Position numbers and translations under genes: made by a program
Source: Dyadobacter sp.
Lineage (GTDB): Bacteria > Bacteroidota > Bacteroidia > Cytophagales > Spirosomataceae
Direction: 5' to 3'
DNA: 64,000 nucleotides
NCBI RefSeq assembly: GCF_017744695.1
Contig: NZ_JAGIAS010000001.1
Location: 1,765,013-1,829,012 of the forward strand
Notes under the pieces: model-generated
The model's database searches: none
What the model was told of the DNA's origin: nothing
What the model saw: the letters and a program-made list of their open reading frames with translations, nothing else
In this document: piece by piece, positions 25,410-34,254 of the stretch
Layout of the letters: the number at the start of each line of letters is the position of its first letter
How positions within the stretch are numbered: the stretch's first letter is position 1

Positions 25410-26549
25410 ATGAAAAAAGTCCTACTGTTTCTCTCCGTTTCCATTGGTGTTACGTTCTCGGCCTGCGCTCAGCAGCAGTCTGCACCACTCGCCGAACAAC
25501 CCCTCGGTTTTGAAGAATACGACCCTGTTTCCACGCTAAAGGTGGAAGAACATCCCCTGAAAAAAGCCAAATTCCCGTTTATCGACGTGCATAACCACCA
25601 GTATCAGATGCCCTCCCAGGATCTGAAAGGGTTGGTAAAAGAAATGGATGCGCTGAATATGGCCATTATGGTAAATCTCAGTGGTCGGGGCTGGTCACAG
25701 GAATGGGCTGAGGGGACGGCTACTTTAAAGGGATCACTGGAAAATGTGGCTAAAAACGAGCCGAAGCGCATCGCTGTTTTCACCAACCTGCAATTCAAAG
25801 GTTTTGGCGAAAAAGACTGGTCCGCAAAGGCGGTCAAACAGTTGGAAGAGGATGTCAAAATGGGTGCGAAAGGCTTGAAAATATACAAGAGCCTTGGCTT
25901 TGCCGGCATTAAGGACGACAAAGGCAACCGCGTGCCGGTGAGCGATCCGCGTCTGCAGCCGGTTTGGCAGAAATGCGGCGAACTGGGCATTCCGGTGCTG
26001 ATCCACACCGCCGACGTGCCCTCTTTCTGGGACCCCATGGACCGTTACAACGAGCGCTGGCTCGAACTGAAAACGCATCCCGGCCGCAAGCGTGGCCCCC
26101 ATGACCCGATTCCGTTCGATTCGCTGATCGCCGAGCAGCACCATATTTTCAAGATGAACCCGAAAACGACGTTTATCAATGCGCATATGGGCTGGTATCC
26201 CAACAACCTCAAAAAGCTCGATAGCCTGATGATCGCCTTCCCGAATATGTACGTGGAAATAGGCGCGGTTATTGCCGAGCTGGGCCGCCAGCCGCGTACT
26301 GCGAAGAAGTTTTTTGAAAAATACCAGGACCGCGTCCTTTTTGGAAAAGATAGCTGGGTGCCGGCTGAATATGCCACCTATTTCCGGGTGCTGGAAACCG
26401 AGGATGAGTATTTCCCCTATCACAAAAAATACCACGCATTCTGGCGCATGTACGGCATGGGGCTATCCGACGAAGTTTTGAAAAAGCTGTACTATAAAAA
26501 CGCCCTGAAAATCATCCCGGGGCTCGATAAAAGTCTCTTCCCTAACTAG
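25410..26549 (+). CDS. Exported amidohydrolase (PF04909-type), probable lipoprotein
   Basis: A 379-residue protein with a signal and lipobox ending at Cys19 (F-S-A-C), followed by a TIM-barrel metal-dependent hydrolase. The metal motif D-V-H-N-H is near residue 55. Further conserved pieces are VLIHTAD, FINAHMGW and VLFGKDSW, which supply the remaining His and Asp ligands. Family members hydrolyse or decarboxylate ring compounds and lactones; the substrate here is unknown. Its terminator lies inside the coding end of the convergent TPR gene. Confidence 0.85.
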   Translation: MKKVLLFLSVSIGVTFSACAQQQSAPLAEQPLGFEEYDPVSTLKVEEHPLKKAKFPFIDVHNHQYQMPSQDLKGLVKEMDALNMAIMVNLSGRGWSQEWAEGTATLKGSLENVAKNEPKRIAVFTNLQFKGFGEKDWSAKAVKQLEEDVKMGAKGLKIYKSLGFAGIKDDKGNRVPVSDPRLQPVWQKCGELGIPVLIHTADVPSFWDPMDRYNERWLELKTHPGRKRGPHDPIPFDSLIAEQHHIFKMNPKTTFINAHMGWYPNNLKKLDSLMIAFPNMYVEIGAVIAELGRQPRTAKKFFEKYQDRVLFGKDSWVPAEYATYFRVLETEDEYFPYHKKYHAFWRMYGMGLSDEVLKKLYYKNALKIIPGLDKSLFPN

Positions 26550-26555
26550 CCGACT

Positions 26556-27674
26556 TCATTTAAATGCCTTGGCTTCGCGTATAACCGACCGGTATTCCGC
26601 TTTGCCAAGGCATTTTTTATAATACTCTTTGGCCTTCGCCTTGTTGCCTGCCCGCGCGGAAATGCGCGCGAGGCCTGCGTACGCAAATGCGTGATACTCT
26701 TTCGTGTATTGGTCGTCGTGAGGCGTTTTGAGCGCTGCCAGGTATTCCTTTTGAGCGGCAGCATCATTTTTCCGGTCTTTTTCTTCCAAAATCCCCTGAA
26801 ACGTCCGCCAGGCAACCGGATAAAAACCGGTACTTTGCTTGCGAAGCAGTTGTACGCCTTCATAGGCCTCCTCGTATTTGCCTGACAGCAACTGTGCTTC
26901 CAGATGCTTCATCAGATAAATAGGATTTCGCGGGTACATATCCACCAGCTTCTCCATGTAAAAAACGGCCTTCTCAGGTTTCGCTTCATACTTCAGGTAA
27001 ATGTGGGAAATGTAATAGCATGACTCCGCTTTCGTAATCGTCCCGACTTTCGTAGCCGTGTCTACCTGTTTCAGTCCCAAAGCCTTGTCGCCATTTTTGA
27101 AAAACACCAGCAATGGCTTCACGATCGGATGTTCTTCCGGATACACTTCCACATAATAATTGTACATCCCCGAAGTGAAGTAAAATTCCGGGTTCTTATG
27201 CATCAGCTTGAAACCTTCCACGAATGCATTGTAGGCCTTTTTCCCCTCGCCCGCGGCGGCCATCATTTCGCCGCGGTAGTTGTACATCATTGCCATATAG
27301 CCCCTCGCCACCATTGTGTAAAACACGGCTTCCGGATCGGTGCTATTTTTACCGTAGCGCTTGTTAATCGCTTCCAGGCATTGGTCAAGCTTTTGAATGT
27401 ATTCTTTGGACTTGGCAGGATTGTCCTTGATGGGCAGGTATTTCCAGTAAAGAATAAATGAGTCGAGAATGTAGGAAACGGGGTGATTGGGATATTTTTT
27501 CTCTACCTGGTCGATAATCTGAACCGCTTCATCGAACTCGTAATTGTAAATTTTGTCGAGGCTATTTTGAATGTTTTTTAACGAGGCAGGGTCATTTAGT
27601 AACTGTGCATTGGCCTGCGTTGTGCATAGGGCAAGCAAAACCCATATGCACAGCGAATGAAGTGTAATTTGCAT
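26556..27674 (-). CDS. Exported TPR-repeat protein
   Basis: A 372-residue protein with a signal peptide ending A-N-A|Q (about residue 23) and then helical repeats of tetratricopeptide type (for example YHAFAYAGLARISARAGNKA and the NPIYLMKHLEAQLLSGKYEEA region). Such proteins act as periplasmic scaffolds; the partner is unknown. I use ATG 27674 (M-Q-I-T-L) rather than the TTG at 27683 three codons upstream. The last codons overlap the terminator of the opposite amidohydrolase gene. Confidence 0.8.
   Translation of the reverse strand: MQITLHSLCIWVLLALCTTQANAQLLNDPASLKNIQNSLDKIYNYEFDEAVQIIDQVEKKYPNHPVSYILDSFILYWKYLPIKDNPAKSKEYIQKLDQCLEAINKRYGKNSTDPEAVFYTMVARGYMAMMYNYRGEMMAAAGEGKKAYNAFVEGFKLMHKNPEFYFTSGMYNYYVEVYPEEHPIVKPLLVFFKNGDKALGLKQVDTATKVGTITKAESCYYISHIYLKYEAKPEKAVFYMEKLVDMYPRNPIYLMKHLEAQLLSGKYEEAYEGVQLLRKQSTGFYPVAWRTFQGILEEKDRKNDAAAQKEYLAALKTPHDDQYTKEYHAFAYAGLARISARAGNKAKAKEYYKKCLGKAEYRSVIREAKAFK
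26562..26618 (+). terminator. Plus-strand terminator embedded in the convergent TPR coding sequence
   Basis: A perfect 12-bp stem (26562-26573 with 26604-26615), a 30-base loop and six T residues (26613-26618) follow the amidohydrolase stop. The stem also encodes A-K-A-F-K and K-C-L-G of the minus-strand protein. Confidence 0.7.
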
Positions 27675-27812
27675 GGCTCTCAACTAAATTGGTTTGGTGG
27701 TGTCCCAGCTGAACAGTAGCTTTGTTTATAACCCATAATTGACGGTGCGGGTTTCGGCCGCCGGTTTTATTTTGGGCATATGCTCTCTATTCAACTTCCT
27801 TTTTGATAAAAT

Positions 27813-29054
27813 ATGATTCGCTACAAGCAGTTTACCTTGGGTAACGGCCTTCGGGTATTTGTCCACGAAGACTTTTCGACACCCATGGCTGCGGTAAATA
27901 TCCTGTACAATGTGGGTTCCCGGGATGAAGATGAAGAACGCACCGGTTTCGCACATTTGTTCGAGCATTTGATGTTCGGTGGTTCCAAAAACATTCCCAG
28001 CTACGATATTCCGGTGCAGAACGTCGGCGGCGAGAACAACGCATTTACCTCTCCCGATATTACCAACTACTACATCACATTACCTGCCGACAATGTGGAA
28101 ACGGCTTTCTGGTTGGAATCGGACCGGATGCTGAGCCTGTCGTTCGACCCCAATGTGCTCGAAGTACAGCGCAAGGTGGTAATCGAGGAATTCAAACAGC
28201 GGTATCTCAACCAGCCTTATGGCGACATGTGGCTCAAATTACGGCCATTGGCCTACAAGACGCATCCCTACCGCTGGGCAACGATCGGTAAGGATATCGG
28301 CCACATCGAACGTGCTACGATGGACGATGTACAGGACTTCTTCTTCCGTTTCTACCGCCCTAACAACGCGGTAATGGTCGTCGCAGGGGCTGTCTCATTT
28401 GAAAAAGTACAGGAATTGGCCGAAAAATGGTTTGGGGAAATCCCGGCCGGCCCGGCTTATGTGCGGAACCTCCCTGCCGAACCGGTACAAACCGAAGCCC
28501 GGTTCCTGGAAACTTCGGCTGCCGTTCCGCTCAATTCGCTGATCAAGGTATTTCATATGCCCGGGAGGTACGAACCCGGGTTCTACGCGAGCGATTTGCT
28601 CAGTGATGTTTTGGGAAGAGGTAAATCCTCACGCTTGTATCAGAAGTTGCTGAAAGAACGGGCGCTGTTCAACAGCGTGAGCGGCAGCATCATTTCTTCC
28701 CTCGACCCCGGCTTGTTGATGATCAAAGGCAATCTGAATCCCGGTGTCACTTTGGAAGAAGCCGACGCCGCGGTCACTGAAATCTTGCAGGAAATCGTTG
28801 AAAACGGCGCATCGGAAGAAGAAGTGACCAAAGTGAAGAACCAATCGGAGGCATCACTGGCATTCTCGGAGGTAGAGCTGCTCAACCGCGCGATGAACCT
28901 CGCATTCGCCGCTAATGCAGGCAATGTAGATTGGGCAAATGCCGATGCAGATATTATCCGGGCGCTCACTCCGGATGATATTAACAATGCTGCAAAAAGC
29001 ATCCTGACGCCTGAGAATACATCGACAATGTATTACCGCGCCGAAGTAAAGTAG
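27813..29054 (+). CDS. M16 family zinc metallopeptidase
   Basis: A 413-residue peptidase with the inverted zinc motif H48-L-F-E51-H52 and the downstream acidic ligand in VVIEEFKQRY. The C-terminal half has the R/Y substrate-binding region (G-K-S-S-R-L-Y-Q-K-L). No signal peptide is visible, so it is probably cytoplasmic, though Bacteroidota relatives are often exported. Bacterial M16 enzymes degrade peptides, often working in pairs. A second M16 gene lies convergent to it. Confidence 0.92.
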   Translation: MIRYKQFTLGNGLRVFVHEDFSTPMAAVNILYNVGSRDEDEERTGFAHLFEHLMFGGSKNIPSYDIPVQNVGGENNAFTSPDITNYYITLPADNVETAFWLESDRMLSLSFDPNVLEVQRKVVIEEFKQRYLNQPYGDMWLKLRPLAYKTHPYRWATIGKDIGHIERATMDDVQDFFFRFYRPNNAVMVVAGAVSFEKVQELAEKWFGEIPAGPAYVRNLPAEPVQTEARFLETSAAVPLNSLIKVFHMPGRYEPGFYASDLLSDVLGRGKSSRLYQKLLKERALFNSVSGSIISSLDPGLLMIKGNLNPGVTLEEADAAVTEILQEIVENGASEEEVTKVKNQSEASLAFSEVELLNRAMNLAFAANAGNVDWANADADIIRALTPDDINNAAKSILTPENTSTMYYRAEVK

Positions 29055-29065
29055 AAAAATCATAA

Positions 29066-29110
29066 GCAAAAAGCGCTGCCGTTTCAATGGAACCGACAGC
29101 GCTTTTTTGC
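29066..29110. terminator. Bidirectional terminator between the two M16 genes
   Basis: A 13-bp stem (GCAAAAAGCGCTG with CAGCGCTTTTTTGC, one extra T) with T runs on both strands separates convergent genes. Confidence 0.85.
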
Positions 29111-29124
29111 ATTAATATCCGGTA

Positions 29125-30417
29125 TCATTCCTCCGGCAGGAATGTCAGGTAGCTGAAATTCTGCTCATTAAACAGCTCCATCGCGATTTCCTGCAACTGC
29201 GCGGCGGCAATCTGCTCGATTTCACCAAAAATCTCCGGCAGCGAATCCACCTTGCCGGTATCGAGGATACTTTTCGCCATCATGAGCATAAAACTCATAT
29301 TGCTTTCTTCCGACATCGCGAGCTGCCCCATTAGCTGCACCTTTGTCTGATGAAGTTGCAGCGTGGTTAAAGGTACTTCCCTGATACGTTTCAGTTCTTT
29401 ATTGATCAGCGAAATACTCTTGTTCAGCTGCTTTTTCTCCGTACCAAAGAAAATCCCCATAAACCCGGTGTCGAGATAGGGTGTATAATTGGCCTCGATG
29501 GAGTACACGAAGCCATATTTCTCACGCAACGAAAGGTTAAAACGCGAGTTCATTCCAGGCCCGCCAAGCAGGTTCACCAGCATAAAAAACGGCAACCTGC
29601 GCTCATCGAGCAATGCATATGCGGGCTGGCCCATCGCCACTTGCGCCTGCTGGATCGGGCGCTCGCGTTCCTGACGCACAGGCGTGTAAATCAACGGGGC
29701 TTTGCGCTCCCGGCTCGTAGTTCGATGCGGCACAGCGCCGAGATACTTCTCAGCAATGCGGATCACCTTCGAAAACGGCAAACGGCTCACCGACGATACC
29801 ACAATGCGCTCGGTATCGATATTATGATTAATGAATTCATACAATTGCTCCCGGCCAAACGAATTGACCGTCTCCGCCGTGCCGAGAATGTTAGCGCCCA
29901 ATGCGTGATCCGGAAAAATCAGCTGGTCGAAATCATCCTGGATGGCGTCCTCCGGTGAATCGACGTACATGGACATTTCTTCCAAAATCACATTCCGCTC
30001 CCGCTCGATCTGCTTGTCGGGAAAAACAGAATGAAAAGTAATATCGGCCAGCAGGTCCATCGCCTTCTCGAAATGATCGTCGAGAACCGAAGCGTGGAAG
30101 CATATTTTCTCTTTAGTCGTATAGGCATTCAACTCACCACCCACATTTTCGAGCCGGTTGATTACGTGATAGGAGCTTCTTTTTTCAGTACCCTTGAAAG
30201 CCATGTGTTCCCAGAAGTGGGCCAGGCCTTGCTGGTGCGGTAGTTCGTCGCGGCTGCCGATATCGAGCATAATGCCGCAATGCGCTATTTGCGTGTAGGG
30301 AACCTGCTTGTGTGCAATGCGGATCCCGTTGGCCAGCGTGTGTATCTGATATTCTTCGGCTAGTGAAAGGGAGGATGCTTTGGGGTTGCCCCGTTTGCGG
30401 ACATTGTTTCTCTTCAT
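29125..30417 (-). CDS. M16 family zinc metallopeptidase
   Basis: A 430-residue peptidase with H67-F-W-E70-H71 and the downstream glutamate in VILEEMSMYVD, so the zinc site looks complete. The second half has the G-G-P-G-M-N-S-R-F region and KYGFVYSIEANY. I start at ATG 30417 (M-K-R-N-N); the longer start at 30444 adds nine residues reaching into the spacer. It is divergent from the glycosyltransferase gene. Both M16 proteins keep catalytic residues, unlike pairs in which one subunit is inactive. Confidence 0.92.
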   Translation of the reverse strand: MKRNNVRKRGNPKASSLSLAEEYQIHTLANGIRIAHKQVPYTQIAHCGIMLDIGSRDELPHQQGLAHFWEHMAFKGTEKRSSYHVINRLENVGGELNAYTTKEKICFHASVLDDHFEKAMDLLADITFHSVFPDKQIERERNVILEEMSMYVDSPEDAIQDDFDQLIFPDHALGANILGTAETVNSFGREQLYEFINHNIDTERIVVSSVSRLPFSKVIRIAEKYLGAVPHRTTSRERKAPLIYTPVRQERERPIQQAQVAMGQPAYALLDERRLPFFMLVNLLGGPGMNSRFNLSLREKYGFVYSIEANYTPYLDTGFMGIFFGTEKKQLNKSISLINKELKRIREVPLTTLQLHQTKVQLMGQLAMSEESNMSFMLMMAKSILDTGKVDSLPEIFGEIEQIAAAQLQEIAMELFNEQNFSYLTFLPEE

Positions 30418-30504
30418 TCCTTTGTAACACAAAATAGCCACCAATAATTTTCGGTGGTATCCGCAAAAATACGGACTTTTGCCCGGAAAGCCTTGCAGTT
30501 ATAC

Positions 30505-31626
30505 ATGATGCGCATCGGATTCGACGCTAAAAGAGCGTTTGCCAATAAAACTGGTCTGGGAAATTACAGCCGCTTCGTGCTCGACGCGTTAATGGTCCAT
30601 GAACCCGGTCACGAATATCTTGCCTACACCCCTAAAAACAACCGACATCTATTCGACGAACTCCCCAGCGGTTCAATACATTATCCCAAAGGATTTATCG
30701 ACCAAAAACTTTCGGCCTATTGGCGCTACGCACGGATAACACGACAGCTTCGCGATGATAATGTCGGCATTTACCACGGCCTGAGCAACGAAATCCCGCA
30801 AGGATTGCAAGCAGCGGGCATCAGGTCTGTCGTAACCATTCACGACCTCATTTTCGAAAGGCTGCCGCACCTTTTCAAAACCGTCGACCGCGCCATTTAC
30901 CGCCACAAATTCCAGTCCGCCTGCAAACGCGCCGATTCGGTCGTAGCAGTGAGTGATCAAACGCGCCGCGACCTGATCGAGCTATACGACGTTGAAGATT
31001 CCAAAATCAAGGTCATTTACCAGGACTGCAACCCGGTGTTTCAAAAACAGGTTACCCAGGAAGAAAGAAGTCGCATTTGCGCTGAATACGGTATTGACGG
31101 TCCGTTTATTCTGTGTGTGGGCACATTGGAAGAGCGGAAAAATCAACATCGGCTGATAGAAGCATTTGCGCAGCTGAGAAACCATGATTTCAAACTGGTA
31201 TTGGTAGGAAAACCAACCGGTTATTTGCCAAAAATCAAGGAGACAATCCAGCGTTTGAAGCTCGAAGACCGCGTGCTTTTGTTGCATAATGTATCCACGC
31301 TACATCTACCGGCCTTGTACCAACAGGCAGAAGTATTTGCGTACGTATCCATTTATGAAGGTTTCGGCATTCCTATCGTCGAAGCATTACACAGCGGTAC
31401 GGCGGTGCTGGCGGCCAAAGGCTCCTGCCTTGAAGAAGCCGGCGGCCCCGGCGGACTTTATGCAGATCCCTTTCAAACAGAAAACATCAGCGAACAGCTG
31501 CAAAAACTGGTCACTGATGTTCATCTTCGGAATACTTTATCGGACGCCGGCAGGCTACATGTTCAACAATTTGCGGCTAAGCATATTGCCGGGCAGCTTG
31601 TTCAGCTTTATGAAAGTCTGAGGTAA
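30505..31626 (+). CDS. GT4-type glycosyltransferase
   Basis: A 373-residue GT-B fold enzyme. The N-terminal acceptor half has the GLGNYSRF glycine loop and VTIHDLIFER. The C-terminal half has the nucleotide-sugar site: VGTLEERKNQ, then the E-x7-E motif within YEGFGIPIVEAL. It likely adds a sugar to a surface polysaccharide or lipid; donor and acceptor are unknown. I start at the first of two adjacent ATG codons (30505; 30508 is also possible). Its stop directly abuts the stop of the convergent TPR gene. Confidence 0.9.
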   Translation: MMRIGFDAKRAFANKTGLGNYSRFVLDALMVHEPGHEYLAYTPKNNRHLFDELPSGSIHYPKGFIDQKLSAYWRYARITRQLRDDNVGIYHGLSNEIPQGLQAAGIRSVVTIHDLIFERLPHLFKTVDRAIYRHKFQSACKRADSVVAVSDQTRRDLIELYDVEDSKIKVIYQDCNPVFQKQVTQEERSRICAEYGIDGPFILCVGTLEERKNQHRLIEAFAQLRNHDFKLVLVGKPTGYLPKIKETIQRLKLEDRVLLLHNVSTLHLPALYQQAEVFAYVSIYEGFGIPIVEALHSGTAVLAAKGSCLEEAGGPGGLYADPFQTENISEQLQKLVTDVHLRNTLSDAGRLHVQQFAAKHIAGQLVQLYESLR

Positions 31627-33033
31627 TTATTTCTCACGATACTGCTCGATAATGCGGTACAATGCTTTCTGTTTTTCCAGATCAGGGAAGAAATCGAAAA
31701 GCTGCTCGTGGGCATCGTAATCCAGCGTCAAACCGATTTCGAGGTTCACTAATGCTTCGCGGTACTGCCCTGCGTGGATCTGATAAACTGCCATGCGGTA
31801 ATACAAATCCGCTTCTTCCGACATTTCGTCGATCGCCGCCTGCAACAAGTCGCACGCTCGGGCGTAGTTACCTTGTTCAAACAGCACATACGACCATTTC
31901 AGCCAGATATCCGGGTTGGAAGGTTCTATTTCCGCTGCCTTTTCAAATGCTTCGAATGCGGAAACGACATTGCCGACCTTGAACTCTGTTTCGGCCAAAG
32001 CCAGCCAGTAATCGGGGTTCAGCTCTGTGATCTGGATTGCCTTGCGGAGAAAACCTACCGCTTCATACCAACGACCGAGCTCACTGAAACAGATACCGAG
32101 GCCATACCAGCCGTCGTCCCACTGGCTATCCAGCTTGACGGTTTGGCGGTAATATTTAATGGCGGTCTCAAACTCGCCCAGTTTTTCGTAACAGGTACCG
32201 AGGCAGCAGCATGTTTCCGGCTGGTCGCCTTCGAGCTCGATGGCGCGGAGGTATTGCACTTTGGCGTCCTCGTACTTTTCCAGGTTCATGTAAGAATTCC
32301 CCAATTGGAAAAATGCCGAAGCGAAATCATCCTTGATCAACGTTGCGTACTCGTATGCGTGCACGGCATCCTCATGACGTTCCAGCTTGCTGAATGCAAT
32401 GCCGAGGTTATACCACGCGTGGTGCGAGAACGGGTCGCGATCGACGAGGTCGTTGTAATAGTCCAGATGGCTTTCCAGCTGGCCTACCAGGTCGAGGCAA
32501 TGGGCCAGTTCGTAAAGCGCATTTTCATTGTTCAGATTATTGCGAAGCGACCGCTTATAATACTTGATCGCATCTTCATATTTACCCCAGTTCTGATAAG
32601 TCTGGCCAATCTGGAAATAGATTTCATCACGGTCCTCCACCCTGCCGAGCAAGTTCTCGAGAATTTCGATCGCCTCTTCGTATTCTCCCATCATATTGGC
32701 TACCGCCACTTGCATGAAAGAGATTTCGATATCGCCGGGGTGAAAGAGTGAGGCGCGCTCCAATATTTCGAGGGCCATTTCGTGCTCGCCGCGGTTGGCG
32801 TGCAACTGGACCATGCTGAGCAGCAGGTCGAGCGAATAGGGGTAATCCGACAGGCCCATCTCACAAGCTTTGAAAGCCTTTTCCCAATCCCCCTTTTCTA
32901 TGTAATGTACTGTAACCTTTTCGTAAGTGTCCAAATCAAAAAAGACCGGCTCGCTGGTTTTCAGCATTCTTTCGAACCTGAGCAGTGTCTCCTTCATATA
33001 ATCCTTCCTTTCACCAAAATTTTTCTCCATCAT
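31627..33033 (-). CDS. Cytoplasmic TPR-repeat protein
   Basis: A 468-residue protein made almost wholly of tetratricopeptide repeats, about twelve, with the W-Y-x-L-G and A-I-x-Y-Y/A-x-x patterns (for example HAWYNLGIAFSKLERHEDAV). No signal peptide or membrane segment is visible, so it should be a cytoplasmic protein-protein scaffold. The partner is not known. It ends exactly where the glycosyltransferase gene ends on the other strand, with no base between them. Confidence 0.88.
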   Translation of the reverse strand: MMEKNFGERKDYMKETLLRFERMLKTSEPVFFDLDTYEKVTVHYIEKGDWEKAFKACEMGLSDYPYSLDLLLSMVQLHANRGEHEMALEILERASLFHPGDIEISFMQVAVANMMGEYEEAIEILENLLGRVEDRDEIYFQIGQTYQNWGKYEDAIKYYKRSLRNNLNNENALYELAHCLDLVGQLESHLDYYNDLVDRDPFSHHAWYNLGIAFSKLERHEDAVHAYEYATLIKDDFASAFFQLGNSYMNLEKYEDAKVQYLRAIELEGDQPETCCCLGTCYEKLGEFETAIKYYRQTVKLDSQWDDGWYGLGICFSELGRWYEAVGFLRKAIQITELNPDYWLALAETEFKVGNVVSAFEAFEKAAEIEPSNPDIWLKWSYVLFEQGNYARACDLLQAAIDEMSEEADLYYRMAVYQIHAGQYREALVNLEIGLTLDYDAHEQLFDFFPDLEKQKALYRIIEQYREK

Positions 33034-33109
33034 ACGAACCGCTAGGTTAGAATCGAGGGCAAATGCACCACTATTAATGAAAGAAAGTTATAAAATAATT
33101 CCCCGGATT

Positions 33110-34108
33110 TCAAACTCTCCCGAGCAAACTTTCACTAATGCGGGACACCGTTTCCTCAATAGACTGAAATTGAAAATCCAATGCTTTCCTGACTTTGCCA
33201 TTGTCATAGGTAATTTTTCTGGCTGCCGATTGTGCTGTCTCTCTGGTAATCAGCGGCTTCGTACCCAATAGCCAGGTCCTCACCGCCTCTACCCGCCATA
33301 TCACCCCGGCCAGGCCAGAACCGACCTTGAACGACGGCCTTTTGCGGCGCATTTTATCCGCTATCATATTGAACAAATTATGAAAGGAAATGCTCCCCGC
33401 ATTGAGCAGGAAGCGCTCTCCGGTAATATCGGAGCCGGCCAGGCGGTATACGATTTCGGCGACATCCTGCACGTCGACCACGTTCGCAATGCCTTCTGTG
33501 TAAAATGGCTTTTCTCTATATACGTACCTGAAAAGTTGTGTGCTGCTCTTCTCCCAATCGCCCTCACCGAGGATTATCGTCGGGTTCACAATTACGGCAC
33601 TGAGGCCTTCCGCTATACCGCGCCACACTTCCAGCTCGGCCATATGCTTGGTTTTGGCATATTCCGAATTTTCGGGTGAATCCTCCCAGCGCTGTTCTTC
33701 ATTTAAGATCACTGCCTGCCCCGCCGACTGCTTGCGCGGATCGGGGCGGCCGATGGCGGCGATGCTACTTACGTGTACCAGTTTTTGTGTTTGGTATTTC
33801 AAACACACATTTACCACGTTGGCGGTACCTTCCTGATTCACTTTGTACATCATCTTCCGATCACGCGGGACAAACGACACAACCGCCGCCGTATGAACAA
33901 CGTAGTCCATCCCTTCAATGGCCTTTTCGAGGGAAAGCAAATCGAGGATATCGCCTTCCACCCACGTCAGCTTCGGGTGCGCGTCCGCGAGCAGGCGCTT
34001 ATCCGCACCGGGGCGCACGAGCGCGAATACTTCATGATTTTCCGACAAGAACCTTCTGGCTACTGCACTGCCCACCAGGCCTGTCGCACCGGTAATGAGT
34101 ACTTTCAT
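33110..34108 (-). CDS. NAD(P)-dependent epimerase/dehydratase (extended SDR)
   Basis: A 332-residue Rossmann-fold enzyme. The cofactor loop G7-x-x-G10-x-x-G13 (G-A-T-G-L-V-G) is at the N terminus. The catalytic Y-x-x-x-K is seen as Y-A-K-T-K, with the preceding VHVSSIAAIG strand holding the serine. Overall it resembles the dihydroflavonol-4-reductase-like/nucleoside-sugar epimerase group. The substrate is not shown by context. Confidence 0.88.
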   Translation of the reverse strand: MKVLITGATGLVGSAVARRFLSENHEVFALVRPGADKRLLADAHPKLTWVEGDILDLLSLEKAIEGMDYVVHTAAVVSFVPRDRKMMYKVNQEGTANVVNVCLKYQTQKLVHVSSIAAIGRPDPRKQSAGQAVILNEEQRWEDSPENSEYAKTKHMAELEVWRGIAEGLSAVIVNPTIILGEGDWEKSSTQLFRYVYREKPFYTEGIANVVDVQDVAEIVYRLAGSDITGERFLLNAGSISFHNLFNMIADKMRRKRPSFKVGSGLAGVIWRVEAVRTWLLGTKPLITRETAQSAARKITYDNGKVRKALDFQFQSIEETVSRISESLLGRV

Positions 34109-34208
34109 TTAAATGAAACAAATTGTTTGGGTCAAAGTTCGTAGTAAAAAAGTAGTTTGTCACACCATTGCAAGCCTTTTTACTAATTTTACGTTCCGGC
34201 CACACCGG

Positions 34209-34226
34209 GGAGCAAAGCGATGCTCC
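34209..34226. repeat. Short palindrome upstream of metG
   Basis: GGAGCA (34209-34214) and TGCTCC (34221-34226) pair around AAGCGA in the metG leader. It shares AAGCGATGC with the duplicated elements at 12689-12840, but this may be chance. Confidence 0.35.
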
Positions 34227-34254
34227 GATGATTGAACCAAATCCCTGAATTCAA

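Noticed and set aside
31624-31629. Adjacent stops of convergent glycosyltransferase and TPR genes
   Set aside because: The two stop codons touch with no spacer, but neither a hairpin nor a frameshift signal is present, so it is only compact packing.
31774-32751. 325-residue plus-strand open frame opposite the TPR gene
   Set aside because: It is antisense to the TPR repeats; the repeat structure in the minus frame explains the long open frame.
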